A stretch of DNA of 64,000 nt, from contig NC_007643.1 in assembly GCF_000013085.1 (NCBI RefSeq), positions 381,001 through 445,000 of the forward strand, given 5' to 3'. The position numbers were made by a program, and so were the translations under genes. Position 1 is the first letter of the stretch. Each line of letters opens with the position of its first letter. Below the pieces are notes generated by a model, which saw only the letters and a list, made by a program, of their open reading frames with translations, ran no database searches and was not told the DNA's origin. Positions 36,591-45,329 of this stretch are shown piece after piece. This stretch comes from Rhodospirillum rubrum ATCC 11170 (GTDB lineage: Bacteria; Pseudomonadota; Alphaproteobacteria; Rhodospirillales; Rhodospirillaceae).

Positions 36591-37332
36591 GCATCGCTGG
36601 CTGATCGTGCATCTGGAAGCGCCGTTGCTGGCTTTCGGTGGGGTGGCCATCGATAACGTGGGCGTGACCCGCGATTTTCCCGCCGCATCGATGCTGACGG
36701 GCTTGTTCGCCAATGCGCTTGGCTGGCGGCGGACCGAGTGGGAGCGCCACCAGCGCCTGCAAGACCGCCTGATCTTCGCCGCCCGCCGCGAGCGCGAAAA
36801 TCCGACCGGCGTTCTGACCGATACCCAGAACGCGAAATTGTCCAAGACCGAAAGGGGATGGACGACCTGGGGCGAGCCCGAGGGGCGCGATGGGGCCAGT
36901 TACGGCGCGCCCCATCGCCGCCGCCGGGATTATCATGGCGATGCCTCGGTCGTCGTGGCTTTGCGGTTGGATGCGGCCGAAGAACCCGCTCTTGACGACC
37001 TCGCCGCCGCCTTGGACCGCCCGGCCCGGCCGCTGTTCATCGGACGCAAATCCTGCGTGCCGTCCCGCCCTTTGCGCGGCAAGGAGTTCGTTGTCGCCGC
37101 CACCGCCTATCAGGCGCTTCAGGCGCTGCGCTCCGATGGGAACGATCGCCAAAGGGATGGGGCTGCCGCCGAGCGGCGCGCGGTCTGGCCGGTGGGGGAA
37201 GGGCCTGTCGACGGGCCGGCGGTTCATCGCATCCATGACCTGCCCGACCTGCGGAACTGGCGCACAGGCCTGCACGGTGGAACGCGCCCGATCGTTGAAG
37301 GCGTCGTCGTGGCGCAAGGGGCCGGCCTATGA
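36583..37332 (+). CDS. cas5: Cas5e Cascade subunit
   Basis: A 249-residue RAMP protein (CasD) that caps the 5' handle of the crRNA. The family start LIVHLEAPLLAFGG and DFPAASMLTGLFANALGW are present, as is the PTGVLTDTQ region. The C terminus overlaps cas6e by 4 bp (ATGA). Confidence 0.9.
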   Translation: MPEHRWLIVHLEAPLLAFGGVAIDNVGVTRDFPAASMLTGLFANALGWRRTEWERHQRLQDRLIFAARRERENPTGVLTDTQNAKLSKTERGWTTWGEPEGRDGASYGAPHRRRRDYHGDASVVVALRLDAAEEPALDDLAAALDRPARPLFIGRKSCVPSRPLRGKEFVVAATAYQALQALRSDGNDRQRDGAAAERRAVWPVGEGPVDGPAVHRIHDLPDLRNWRTGLHGGTRPIVEGVVVAQGAGL

Positions 37333-38060
37333 CCCCGCTTTATCTGATCAGCCTGCCTTTGGACATGGTGTCCTTTCATCGCTGGGCCGGCCAGCGCGGC
37401 ATCGGCACCGATGAAGGGCGCGCCTTGCATCACCTGCTTGGCGAGAGCTTCGGCAAGGGTGTCCTTCAGCCGTTCCGCTTGATGGTGGCGCCCAATGGCG
37501 CCACCGGCACGCTTTACGCCTATACCCGCGCCGATAGGACGGCGCTTGTTCAGACGACGCGGGACTTTGGTCTGCCCGACGCCTTGGCCGTTTGCGATCC
37601 CGCCCGGCTGGCCGCCAAGGCCATGCCCGAGGACTGGCGCGAGGGACGCCGTCTGGCCTTTGACCTGCGGGCGCGGCCGGTTCGCCGGCTTTTGAAACCG
37701 GCCGGGGTTTTCCCCAAGGGGGCGGAAGTGGATGCCTTCCTGCTTGAGGCCCTCCGCCGTTTTCCCGAGGGGCGGCCCGCCGAGGGGGTGGCCGGCGCGC
37801 CGATCACGCGCGAAGGGGTCTATTTCCAATGGCTGGCCGAGCGTCTGTCCGGCGCGGCCCGGGTGGAGGAGGTACGGCTGGCCCGCTTCGAGCGCCGCGC
37901 CGTTCTGCGTGGCAGTAAATCCATCGAAGGCCCGGATGCGGTCTTCCATGGGGAACTGGTCATCCTTGACGGGGCGAAATTCGCCGGGCATCTGGCGTCT
38001 GGCCTTGGCCGACATACCGCTTACGGCTATGGCATGATGCTTCTGCGTCCGGCGCGATAG
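37329..38060 (+). CDS. cas6e: Cas6e crRNA endonuclease
   Basis: A 243-residue double-ferredoxin-fold RNase (CasE/Cse3) that binds the repeat hairpin and cuts at its 3' base, leaving the 8-nt 5' handle. The conserved LHHLLGESFG block (His34/His35) holds the probable catalytic histidine, and the C-terminal glycine-rich loop HTAYGYGMMLL is typical. If the crRNA-like unit at 33088 is transcribed, this enzyme would process it. Confidence 0.9.
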   Translation: MTPLYLISLPLDMVSFHRWAGQRGIGTDEGRALHHLLGESFGKGVLQPFRLMVAPNGATGTLYAYTRADRTALVQTTRDFGLPDALAVCDPARLAAKAMPEDWREGRRLAFDLRARPVRRLLKPAGVFPKGAEVDAFLLEALRRFPEGRPAEGVAGAPITREGVYFQWLAERLSGAARVEEVRLARFERRAVLRGSKSIEGPDAVFHGELVILDGAKFAGHLASGLGRHTAYGYGMMLLRPAR

Positions 38061-38070
38061 GGGACGGATC

Positions 38071-38952
38071 ATGCTGAGCGGAAGGCTGGGACTTGAAAAA
38101 GCGCGCATTCCCCATGCCGACCGCCATGGGCTGGTCTGGCTTGATCGCGGCCGTCTGGAGGTCGAAGACGGCTGTCTGCGCTTTGTGACCGCCGGTGGCG
38201 GTGAACTGGCGGCGGGGGATTATCAGATCCCCCATCAGGCGGTATCGATCATCCTGCTGGGGCCGGGGTCAAGCGTTACCCATGATGCGCTGCGGCTGCT
38301 GGCCCGCCATGGCTGCGCCTTGGCCGCCATTGGCCAGGGGGCCGTACGGTTTTATACCGCGCCGCCCCTGATGCCCGACAGTTCCGCCCTGGCGCGGGCG
38401 CAGGTAACGCTTTGGGCCGATCCGAAGACCCGCATGGAGGTGGCGCGCGCCATGTATGCCATGCGCTTTGGCGAGATCGTGCGAACGCGCGACATCGAGG
38501 TTCTGCGCGGGCAGGAAGGCGCCCGCATCAAGCGAAGCTACCAGCTGGCGGCGGAACGCTATGGCATACCCTGGCGGGGGCGAAGCTATGATCGGGCCGA
38601 TCCCGAGGCCGGGGATGAGGCCAATCAGGCGATCAACCACGCCGCAACGGCCATGACCGCCGCCGCCTCGGTCGCCGTGGCGGCGGTGGGGGCGATCCCC
38701 CAACTGGGGTTCGTCCACGAGGATTCCGGCCAGTCCTTCGTTCTCGATATCGCCGATCTTTATCGCCACGATATCACCCTGGATATCGCCTTTGGCGCCG
38801 TTAAGGAGGCGGAAAAATCCGGTGATCCCCTTGAGCGACTCACCCGCCAGCGGGCGGCCAAGCTGTTTCGCCAACGCGGCGTTATTCCCTCGATGATCGA
38901 CAGGATCAAAACGCTTCTGGGTCTTGGGGCCGAGACCGAGGAGATCGCTTGA
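38071..38952 (+). CDS. cas1: Cas1e integrase
   Basis: A 293-residue spacer-acquisition integrase. Catalytic-region motifs include GFVHEDSGQSFVLDIADLYR with the His and Asp, and INHAATAMTAAASVAVAAVGAIPQ as separate helices. It starts at ATG 38071, and its stop overlaps cas2 (TGATG). Confidence 0.93.
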   Translation: MLSGRLGLEKARIPHADRHGLVWLDRGRLEVEDGCLRFVTAGGGELAAGDYQIPHQAVSIILLGPGSSVTHDALRLLARHGCALAAIGQGAVRFYTAPPLMPDSSALARAQVTLWADPKTRMEVARAMYAMRFGEIVRTRDIEVLRGQEGARIKRSYQLAAERYGIPWRGRSYDRADPEAGDEANQAINHAATAMTAAASVAVAAVGAIPQLGFVHEDSGQSFVLDIADLYRHDITLDIAFGAVKEAEKSGDPLERLTRQRAAKLFRQRGVIPSMIDRIKTLLGLGAETEEIA

Positions 38953-39275
38953 TGCCGATGGTTGTGGTCGTTACCCGCAATGTCGAGGCGCGCTACCGGG
39001 GGTTCCTGGGCTCGGCCATGCTTGAACTGGCGCCCGGCGTCTATGCGCAGCCCCGGATGAACGCCGGCGTCCGCCAGCGGATTTGGGAGGTGCTTGCCCA
39101 ATGGTATGGGCACCTGCGCCAGGGCAGCATCGTTATGACCTGGGCCGACAGCCTAGCCAATGGCGGCCTTGGCCTCGCCACCCTGGGTGAACCCCCCAAG
39201 GATATCGTTGCCCACGACGGCATCCTGCTCGTCCGCCGGGCCCTGCCGGCAATCGAAAAGAAGCCCAGTGACTGA
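38952..39275 (+). CDS. cas2: Cas2e, type I-E
   Basis: A 107-residue partner of Cas1e. Typical I-E features are MVVVVTRNVEARYRGFL, MTWADSLANGGL and PPKDIVAHDGI. ATG 38952 overlaps the cas1 stop by one base; TTG 38949 is an unlikely alternative. It is the last gene before the CRISPR leader. Confidence 0.92.
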   Translation: MPMVVVVTRNVEARYRGFLGSAMLELAPGVYAQPRMNAGVRQRIWEVLAQWYGHLRQGSIVMTWADSLANGGLGLATLGEPPKDIVAHDGILLVRRALPAIEKKPSD

Positions 39276-39332
39276 CTTTTTTCCTTCTGCTCTTTGACAG
39301 TGTGTATATTTTAGAAGGCGTTAAAGGTCAGA
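39276..39332 (+). promoter_or_regulatory. CRISPR leader
   Basis: A 57-bp AT-rich stretch between the cas2 stop and the first repeat. It contains TTGACA at 39294-39299 as a -35 candidate and TTAAAG about 22-25 bp downstream, so the spacing is long. It is the only non-coding DNA before the array, so promoter and adaptation signals must lie here or in cas2. Confidence 0.6.
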
Positions 39333-41802
39333 GGTTCCCCCGCACTCGTGGGGATAGACCTTACTACACCGAGCCCCGCATTATCCGGGTGCGGGTTCCC
39401 CCGCACTCGTGGGGATAGACCCGCGCGGGCATCATCTGCCCCGCACACCATAGCGGTTCCCCCGCACTCGTGGGGATAGACCGTTTGGCGAATACCCCAT
39501 GGTCCAAGGCGCTATGGTTCCCCCGCACTCGTGGGGATAGACCCGACGCCGCGAACGTCCTGACCGAAGCCCTGGCGGTTCCCCCGCACTCGTGGGGATA
39601 GACCCTGGCGGCGGCGTTTCGCGCTGAAGGCGCCCTGGGTTCCCCCGCACTCGTGGGGATAGACCCGCCGCCGGGACCGGGGCGCAGGCGATCTACAAGG
39701 TTCCCCCGCACTCGTGGGGATAGACCCCTCGGCAATGCGAGGGATCACGTCGCCGGAGCGGTTCCCCCGCACTCGTGGGGATAGACCCCTACTACGCCCG
39801 ACAGGCGATATTGGATAAGCGGTTCCCCCGCACTCGTGGGGATAGACCCTTAATCCCCGATCTCAGGGGGAGGCTGGAATGGGTTCCCCCGCACTCGTGG
39901 GGATAGACCCAACAGACGACAGCGGGATCATCCTGGCATCGAGGTTCCCCCGCACTCGTGGGGATAGACCCTGCGTAAGCTGCGTTCCTTGCTGGATTAG
40001 GGCGGTTCCCCCGCACTCGTGGGGATAGACCCAAGCCCGGGGTTTATGGAGAGCATACCATGACGGTTCCCCCGCACTCGTGGGGATAGACCCCCCGGAC
40101 GCCTTTTGGTGGACGACGCCGCAAAGGTTCCCCCGCACTCGTGGGGATAGACCCATGACTGCATGACCGAGGCGCTTTATGCCGAGGGTTCCCCCGCACT
40201 CGTGGGGATAGACCCTCTAGGCCCCGGTACGCAGTGCTCACGCGTACGGTTCCCCCGCACTCGTGGGGATAGACCCGACATCGACACGCCTCCGCCGACG
40301 ACGGCCACGGTTCCCCCGCACTCGTGGGGATAGACCCCGGGTAATCTCGCTGTGAAGGCTGACTTCACCGGTTCCCCCGCACTCGTGGGGATAGACCCCG
40401 GCCGAATGTTGCCCGCCCCTCCCCCTGTCCGGTTCCCCCGCACTCGTGGGGATAGACCCACCACGGGGAATTCCCGATGCTCCGCCTCCTGGGTTCCCCC
40501 GCACTCGTGGGGATAGACCCGTGCGCGACAACATGGGGTGGGTGCGCGATCAGGTTCCCCCGCACTCGTGGGGATAGACCCACGATCGGGTCTTTGCGCC
40601 AGTTCGGCGACCAGGTTCCCCCGCACTCGTGGGGATAGACCATGTTCCGTCTGGCTCCAAGGTGTCGTAATCGCGGTTCCCCCGCACTCGTGGGGATAGA
40701 CCCTTGCCGCGAATGCGGCGCCCCCCTGGCGGTCGGGTTCCCCCGCACTCGTGGGGATAGACCCGTGCTCTCCGCCATACCTTGGGTGGAGCAGAAGGTT
40801 CCCCCGCACTCGTGGGGATAGACCCGCCGTGCTCGATCGATGCGATCTCGGCAGTGAGGTTCCCCCACACCCGTGGGGATAGACCCTGCCGACCGCCTGA
40901 GGCGCGAGGCCGAGGTGAGGTTCCCCCACACCCGTGGGGATAGACCCACCGCGCGGTCCTCCCTTCATTATCGATTTCAGGTTCCCCCACACCCGTGGGG
41001 ATAGACCCCATGTCGCCCGCACAGCGGGAACTGGCCGCCCGGTTCCCCCACACCCGTGGGGATAGACCCGAGCACACCGAGGCGCTTGCCCGGGCGGCTG
41101 CGGGGTTCCCCCACACCCGTGGGGATAGACCCAGCCTTCTCATCTGGGCGGCAAAGCATGTTGCGGTTCCCCCACACCCGTGGGGATAGACCGTGATGAA
41201 TCTCCAGGATCGCCTTATTGCTCAGGGTTCCCCCACACCCGTGGGGATAGACCCGTGTGTGAACGGACAAAACACCGCCCTCTGCTGGTTCCCCCACACC
41301 CGTGGGGATAGACCCCTTCAAAAACCCGCGATTTCCGCCGCGATTGCGGTTCCCCCACACCCGTGGGGATAGACCCCGGCCAGGACAGCACATAAGCGGC
41401 CCCGCCGCGGTTCCCCCACACCCGTGGGGATAGACCCGTTGCTGTTCGTCAGGATCGCGCCGAGAAGCGGGTTCCCCCACACCCGTGGGGATAGACCCCC
41501 GCCCTTGTTCTGATAGGCGGACCAGATCGTGGTTCCCCCACACCCGTGGGGATAGACCCAGCCCCCGGAATTCCCGCTCACTTGCGGTGCCGGTTCCCCC
41601 ACACCCGTGGGGATAGACCCGCCGTAATGCCGCAAGACCCCGGCTTGGCGCGGGTTCCCCCGCACTCGTGGGGATAGACCCATCCAATCATCTGGCTCGC
41701 GGTTCGAGCCGCTGGTTCCCCCGCACTCGTGGGGATAGACCCTCGGCGGGAAGTTCATTTCGTGCATTGCGATTGGTTCCCCCGCACTCGTGGGGATAGA
41801 CC
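39333..41802 (+). CRISPR. Type I-E CRISPR array, 41 repeats and 40 spacers
   Basis: Repeats start every 61 bp from 39333 to 41041, then at 41104 (one 63-bp unit) and every 61 bp to 41775. The 28-nt invariant repeat is GGTTCCCCC, a middle part, and GTGGGGATAGACC. The 29th base is C after 36 of the 40 repeats that precede a spacer. Two alleles of the middle exist: GCACTC in repeats 1-25 and 39-41, and ACACCC in repeats 26-38. Both form a 6-bp stem with a 4-nt loop. Orientation, with the leader at the left and the handle ATAGACCC, matches the E. coli type I-E arrangement. Spacers are 32 nt except one of 34 nt. No two spacers looked alike. Confidence 0.98.
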
Positions 41803-41803
41803 A

Positions 41804-42035
41804 GCATTCGGACCACTCTGATAGACAGCCAATCGAGCCGCAGGGCGTTGCCGCAAGTTATCCAGTTTTCCTTGTTCAGTGGCAGGAACTCGGCCAGCGC
41901 CAGCTTCTGTCCGCGGTACAGCACGTCCGCCTGGTATTCGGCGATGATGAGGGCGAGGCGCGCGATCTCGGCCTCGATGGCCCGCATCTCCTTGTAAGCG
42001 ATGACAAGGAAATCGTTCCATCTACTCGCTGTCAT
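41804..42035 (-). pseudogene. Gene truncated by the end of the CRISPR array
   Basis: The minus strand starts at ATG 42035 (overlapping the traJ stop as ATGA) and reads MTASRWNDFLVIAYKEMRAI, then FLPLNKENWITCGNALRLDW, and runs into the last repeat, where the frame continues as repeat-derived nonsense to 41688. The second part resembles, from memory, the segment before the catalytic motif of large plasmid- and ICE-borne DNA methyltransferases. The coupling to traJ shows it was an intact downstream gene of the mobilisation operon before the CRISPR-Cas cassette arrived. Confidence 0.55.
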
Positions 42036-42388
42036 TTCAGCGCCTGCCGCATCATTCGCGATAGGTCGGTCTGCAACGTGCGAAACTCACCCATCATGCG
42101 TTCCACATCAGTCGCCGGCGCGCCGTGTCCGCGCCGTTCGGCAAGCCATAATTTCAGCAAGCCGGCGACCCGGCCGAGATCGCCGTTGATACGGCCCAGC
42201 TCGGCGACGGCTTTCAAATCATAGACCGACCGAACCGGGTGATTGAGCGCCGCTGCTCGCACATAACCCGACACGCCCATGCCAGTGCTGGCGGCGCGCT
42301 GCTCGATCTCGCGCGCCTCTTCCTCCGTCGCCCGAAAACGCATTGTTCGGTCGCGCTTCGCCGACTGACTTTTGGTGCTTTGTTCCAT
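42032..42388 (-). CDS. traJ: TraJ/MobC-like relaxosome protein
   Basis: A 118-residue oriT-binding protein. The N-terminal half has a ribbon-helix-helix-like region (TMRFRATEEEAREIEQRA). The C-terminal block VAELGRINGDLGRVAGLLKL closely matches IncP TraJ. It recruits the relaxase to oriT. It is divergent from traK across the presumed oriT, the same order as in RP4, but no traI relaxase follows. Confidence 0.82.
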   Translation of the reverse strand: MEQSTKSQSAKRDRTMRFRATEEEAREIEQRAASTGMGVSGYVRAAALNHPVRSVYDLKAVAELGRINGDLGRVAGLLKLWLAERRGHGAPATDVERMMGEFRTLQTDLSRMMRQALK

Positions 42389-42720
42389 CGTCGAAACCCT
42401 TCATCGCCCGATTGTCGCGGCAGCGATTGTATGCCTCGCAGAGCAAGTTACGTCGAACCGAAGGTGAGTAAGGCCGGGGTTTCGTTGCTGCTCGGCTTCG
42501 CCGTGTAGCTACAAACACACATCTTGCCGTCACCTTTGCCGTCACCTTTGCCGTCACCTTTGTGTGCGCAATCATGCGCAACTCCGCGAACCCGGTACAA
42601 TAGCCATCTTTACGCATATCTACGCATGATTAGTCATCTCTAATCGTCGTAAATCGTTGCTGCGCCGAAAATTTATGCGCATATTTGCGCAACAATGCGC
42701 AAGTGGAGATTTCGACGATC
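42389..42720. other. Presumed oriT region between traJ and traK
   Basis: By position this should contain the transfer origin. Seen here are three tandem copies of TGCCGTCACCTT (42525-42560), TGCGCA words at 42565-42580 and again at 42674-42700 as possible operators, and AT-richer DNA before traK. No exact RP4-type nick sequence was found. Confidence 0.5.
42525..42560. repeat. Three tandem 12-bp repeats
   Basis: The unit TGCCGTCACCTT (reverse AAGGTGACGGCA) is repeated three times without change, in the presumed oriT region. Likely a protein-binding array or a slippage product. Confidence 0.8.
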
Positions 42721-43083
42721 ATGGCACTAAAAGGGAAGCTGACGGGCGCGGGACGCGTCGCGTTCTTGGCGCAACTCGAAAAATTCCGGGAGCATGTGAA
42801 CGCTGGCTGGCCGTTGACGGTTATTTACGAAAACTATGGCGGAGCGAGCACCGGATTAAGCTACAGCCAATTCGCCCGATACGTTGGCAAGCATATCCGT
42901 CCTCCCAGCAAGCGAGGCATTCAAGGCTCGAATGTTCGAGATGAGATGCCCCCGCCAGCACCGGCAATACCGGCACAAGATCAGTCGCCATCCCCGGTGC
43001 CGAAGATCTCGAAAGCACCAAAAAAAGAAAACGGTTTTCAGCACAATCCCAACAGCGGAAACGAACGAGACGACCTTATCTGA
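42721..43083 (+). CDS. traK: TraK-like oriT-binding protein
   Basis: A 120-residue protein resembling IncP TraK: an N-terminal DNA-binding part (GRVAFLAQLEKFREHVNAGW, and LSYSQFARYVGKHI), a proline-rich middle, and a C terminus (NGFQHNPNSG) that matches the TraK ending TGFTFNP. TraK bends oriT DNA in the relaxosome. The start is set at ATG 42721; TTG 42685 is possible. Confidence 0.75.
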   Translation: MALKGKLTGAGRVAFLAQLEKFREHVNAGWPLTVIYENYGGASTGLSYSQFARYVGKHIRPPSKRGIQGSNVRDEMPPPAPAIPAQDQSPSPVPKISKAPKKENGFQHNPNSGNERDDLI

Positions 43084-43438
43084 AATTGCCGTTCGCCACG
43101 ATCCGGTGAGGTCGCTTGTGATGTCATCATTCTTGTCCGTCAAACGACCGTTTGGCGGACCCCAGCAACGTGTCCGTTTTCCACTGGTCTGCGATGAGTT
43201 TGCGGACGGTAGAGAAATGCGGACAGAAAGCGGACGCTTTCGTTGGCTTGGGTCACGTCCCCCCGAGTGGTGTAACAGCGTGTGCCTGGGGATGATGGCG
43301 CAGGGCGCGGAGCGCCTAGCCGGGTGCGGTGACGCAGCCGGCTCTAAGTTAAATATATAGAGTTAAAACGCGCGCGCGCGTTACACTCTCAAAAACTCCC
43401 AAATTATCATTATAGCGCAATTGCTTACGGAATCGCCC

Positions 43439-43511
43439 TGCACCTAAAAGCACGAAATGGGGTGCACCTAAAAGCACGTGCCATACGCGGCCAAGTGCAC
43501 CTAAAAGCACG
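43439..43511 (+). repeat. Three iterons
   Basis: TGCACCTAAAAGCACG (allowing G/T variation just outside) occurs at 43439-43454, 43463-43478 and 43496-43511. Start-to-start distances are 24 and 33 bp. These are candidate binding sites for the RepA initiator encoded at 44278. Confidence 0.75.
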
Positions 43512-43535
43512 AAACGATTTGCGGCTCGGGAAAAG

Positions 43536-43544
43536 TTATCCACA
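43536..43544 (+). other. DnaA box
   Basis: TTATCCACA, the consensus DnaA box, lies 25 bp after the last iteron. Iterons, a DnaA box and an AT-rich stretch define the putative oriV. Confidence 0.75.
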
Positions 43545-43642
43545 GGGCGGTAGCCGAAGGCGATATAGCGAACCTAGGTCTGGGAGGTCGAACTCACGCC
43601 CTGGGGCTGGACAGCCAACGGGACGCCCGTCAGCATGGCGGC

Positions 43643-44245
43643 ATGACCGATCAGATCGTCCGTATCCGCATCACGCTCGACGACATGCAGCCGGCCATCT
43701 GGCGCCGGGTCGAACTGCCGGCCTCCAATAGCCTCAGGACCCTGCACCTAGCAATCCAGGCCGTCATGCTGTTCGAGAACTACCACCTGTTCCGCTTCGA
43801 TGTCGGCGAGGCCAGCTATGGCATTCCGCTCGATGACGACTGGATGGGCCCGCCGACGCGTGATGCCGCTAACATCCGCCTCGGCAAGCTCATCGAGCGC
43901 GGCGTCACCACGTTTATCTACACCTATGACTTCGGTGACGACTGGCGACACAGCGTCGAGATCGAAGGCGTCTTCCCCGCCGAATCCGAGACTGACTATC
44001 CTCGGTTCGTCGATGGCGAGCGCCGCGCGCCGCCTGAAGATGTCGGTGGCCTTCCCGGCTTCGAAGAGTTTCTCGACGCCGTGGCGAAACCGCGCCATTC
44101 AGCTCGCAAATCCATGCTCGAATGGTACGGCCGACCTTTCGACCCCGCCGACATCAGCCCTGACGAAATCCACACCCGCATGGCCAAGCTCGCCAAGCGG
44201 CGCGCGCAAGGCAAGACCGCACACGCGAAATCCCTCAGCACCTGA
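43643..44245 (+). CDS. Plasmid pRiA4b ORF-3 family protein
   Basis: A 200-residue protein with the family hallmarks RIRITLDDMQPAIWRRVELP near the N terminus and YTYDFGDDWRHSVEIEGV in the middle. The family is common on plasmids, integrative elements and near transposase genes; its function is not established. The first in-frame ATG is at 43643. Confidence 0.82.
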   Translation: MTDQIVRIRITLDDMQPAIWRRVELPASNSLRTLHLAIQAVMLFENYHLFRFDVGEASYGIPLDDDWMGPPTRDAANIRLGKLIERGVTTFIYTYDFGDDWRHSVEIEGVFPAESETDYPRFVDGERRAPPEDVGGLPGFEEFLDAVAKPRHSARKSMLEWYGRPFDPADISPDEIHTRMAKLAKRRAQGKTAHAKSLST

Positions 44246-44277
44246 GAACGGTGGCAGCTCGCCGCCGGCTATTCGCG

Positions 44278-45285
44278 TCAGCGATTGGCGGAGCGCGGGC
44301 GCTTTCCTGCTTTCCGTGCGTGAGCTTTCTCATGCGCGACCAACGGCGCGTGGGGGCGTCCAGCCAGCATGTCCTTGGCTTCAGCCACCCGACCTGTCGG
44401 GCCAAAGGCGTAGAACGTAACCATGTCCCGCGCCGGATCGTAGGACATCAGATAATCCGGCAAATGCCCGGACTGAACCAGCGCCCGCACGTCTTCGCGA
44501 AAGTTGCGCAGCGGCGATGCGCTGCCGCTCTTCTTGTGAAGCACCGCCAGTGAAATCAGCCAGCTCGGTTGTGTGCCGCAGTGCTTTCGCGCCAATTCGT
44601 AGATGCGCCTTTCCAGCGGCTTGCGAAGGCGGAAATAGTCACGGCTCAAGGCCAACACGTGCATGGCTTCGACGGACCGATACAACCAGTAGGGCAACGT
44701 CACCTCGACGGCAACCATTCGGTTTCTTCGATCGTGCTCGACGACCTTGGCCGAGTCCACAAGTCCAAAAAACCCGCGCTCGCGCTTGCCCGCCGTCTCG
44801 ATGTTTGTCTCTATCCGCGTGCCGGTGAGCCGTGCGAGCATCTCGCCCATTCGGATATAGGCTCGGCCGCTCGTGTCGCGATTTGTGGCACGAAGGAAGT
44901 CGTACGCCTTGAAGCGCACGACGCGAAAGACTTCCTGCCCCGCGTTCCTGGCCTCGACCATCTGGCTGACGCAGTAAATCCACAAATCCTTGTCGTGGAT
45001 CGTGGCGCAGCCGTCGTGACCCGGCTTCACGGTGACGGTGAAGCCGTTGCGCTCGTAAGTTCTAACGCGGCTGTCGCCAGCTTTCAGCGCGAATAGCGGA
45101 TGCTCCATGCTGGCCATGTCACCCTTGGGGACGGCATCCAGAATGTCGGCTACGAAAAAATCGCCCTGCGCCGTACGATCTGGCGCAAGGCGGGACGTTC
45201 TTTCACGCCCGATGCGTTCGCCCCGCCCAACCTGGGAGGCTCTCCGCTGTTGATCGAGAAGGGCGGCCAGCCCGTCGCGTGCCAC
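44278..45285 (-). CDS. repA: Plasmid replication initiator RepA (RPA family)
   Basis: A 335-residue initiator. The family core PKGDMASMEHPLFALKAGDS starts near residue 54. A winged-helix part includes MVEARNAGQEVFRVVRFKAY, and PYWLYRSVEAMHVLALSRDY precedes RIYELARKHCG. It starts at GTG 45285, 45 bp after alpA in the same direction. It should act on the iterons at 43439-43511 and allow extrachromosomal replication after excision. Confidence 0.85.
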   Translation of the reverse strand: MARDGLAALLDQQRRASQVGRGERIGRERTSRLAPDRTAQGDFFVADILDAVPKGDMASMEHPLFALKAGDSRVRTYERNGFTVTVKPGHDGCATIHDKDLWIYCVSQMVEARNAGQEVFRVVRFKAYDFLRATNRDTSGRAYIRMGEMLARLTGTRIETNIETAGKRERGFFGLVDSAKVVEHDRRNRMVAVEVTLPYWLYRSVEAMHVLALSRDYFRLRKPLERRIYELARKHCGTQPSWLISLAVLHKKSGSASPLRNFREDVRALVQSGHLPDYLMSYDPARDMVTFYAFGPTGRVAEAKDMLAGRPHAPLVAHEKAHARKAGKRPRSANR

Positions 45286-45329
45286 GACTTAGTTTCCAGA
45301 GGCTGGGCAGCGGGCCAATATATTGCGGC

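Larger units (their letters stand above)
43084..43642. other. Replication-origin region between traK and the pRiA4b ORF-3 gene
   Basis: No gene is supported. It holds an alternating CG run (about 43368-43380), an AT-rich stretch (43382-43425), three 16-bp iterons and a perfect DnaA box. Together these form a plasmid-type oriV. Confidence 0.6.

Noticed and set aside
39364-41767. Several minus-strand open frames with repeated GLSPRVRGN / IPTSAGEP / VYPHECGGT segments
   Set aside because: They are translations of the CRISPR repeat, which lacks stops on that strand; not a repeat protein.
39333-41802. Self-targeting spacers against genes in this window
   Set aside because: None was noticed by eye, but no exhaustive comparison was possible.
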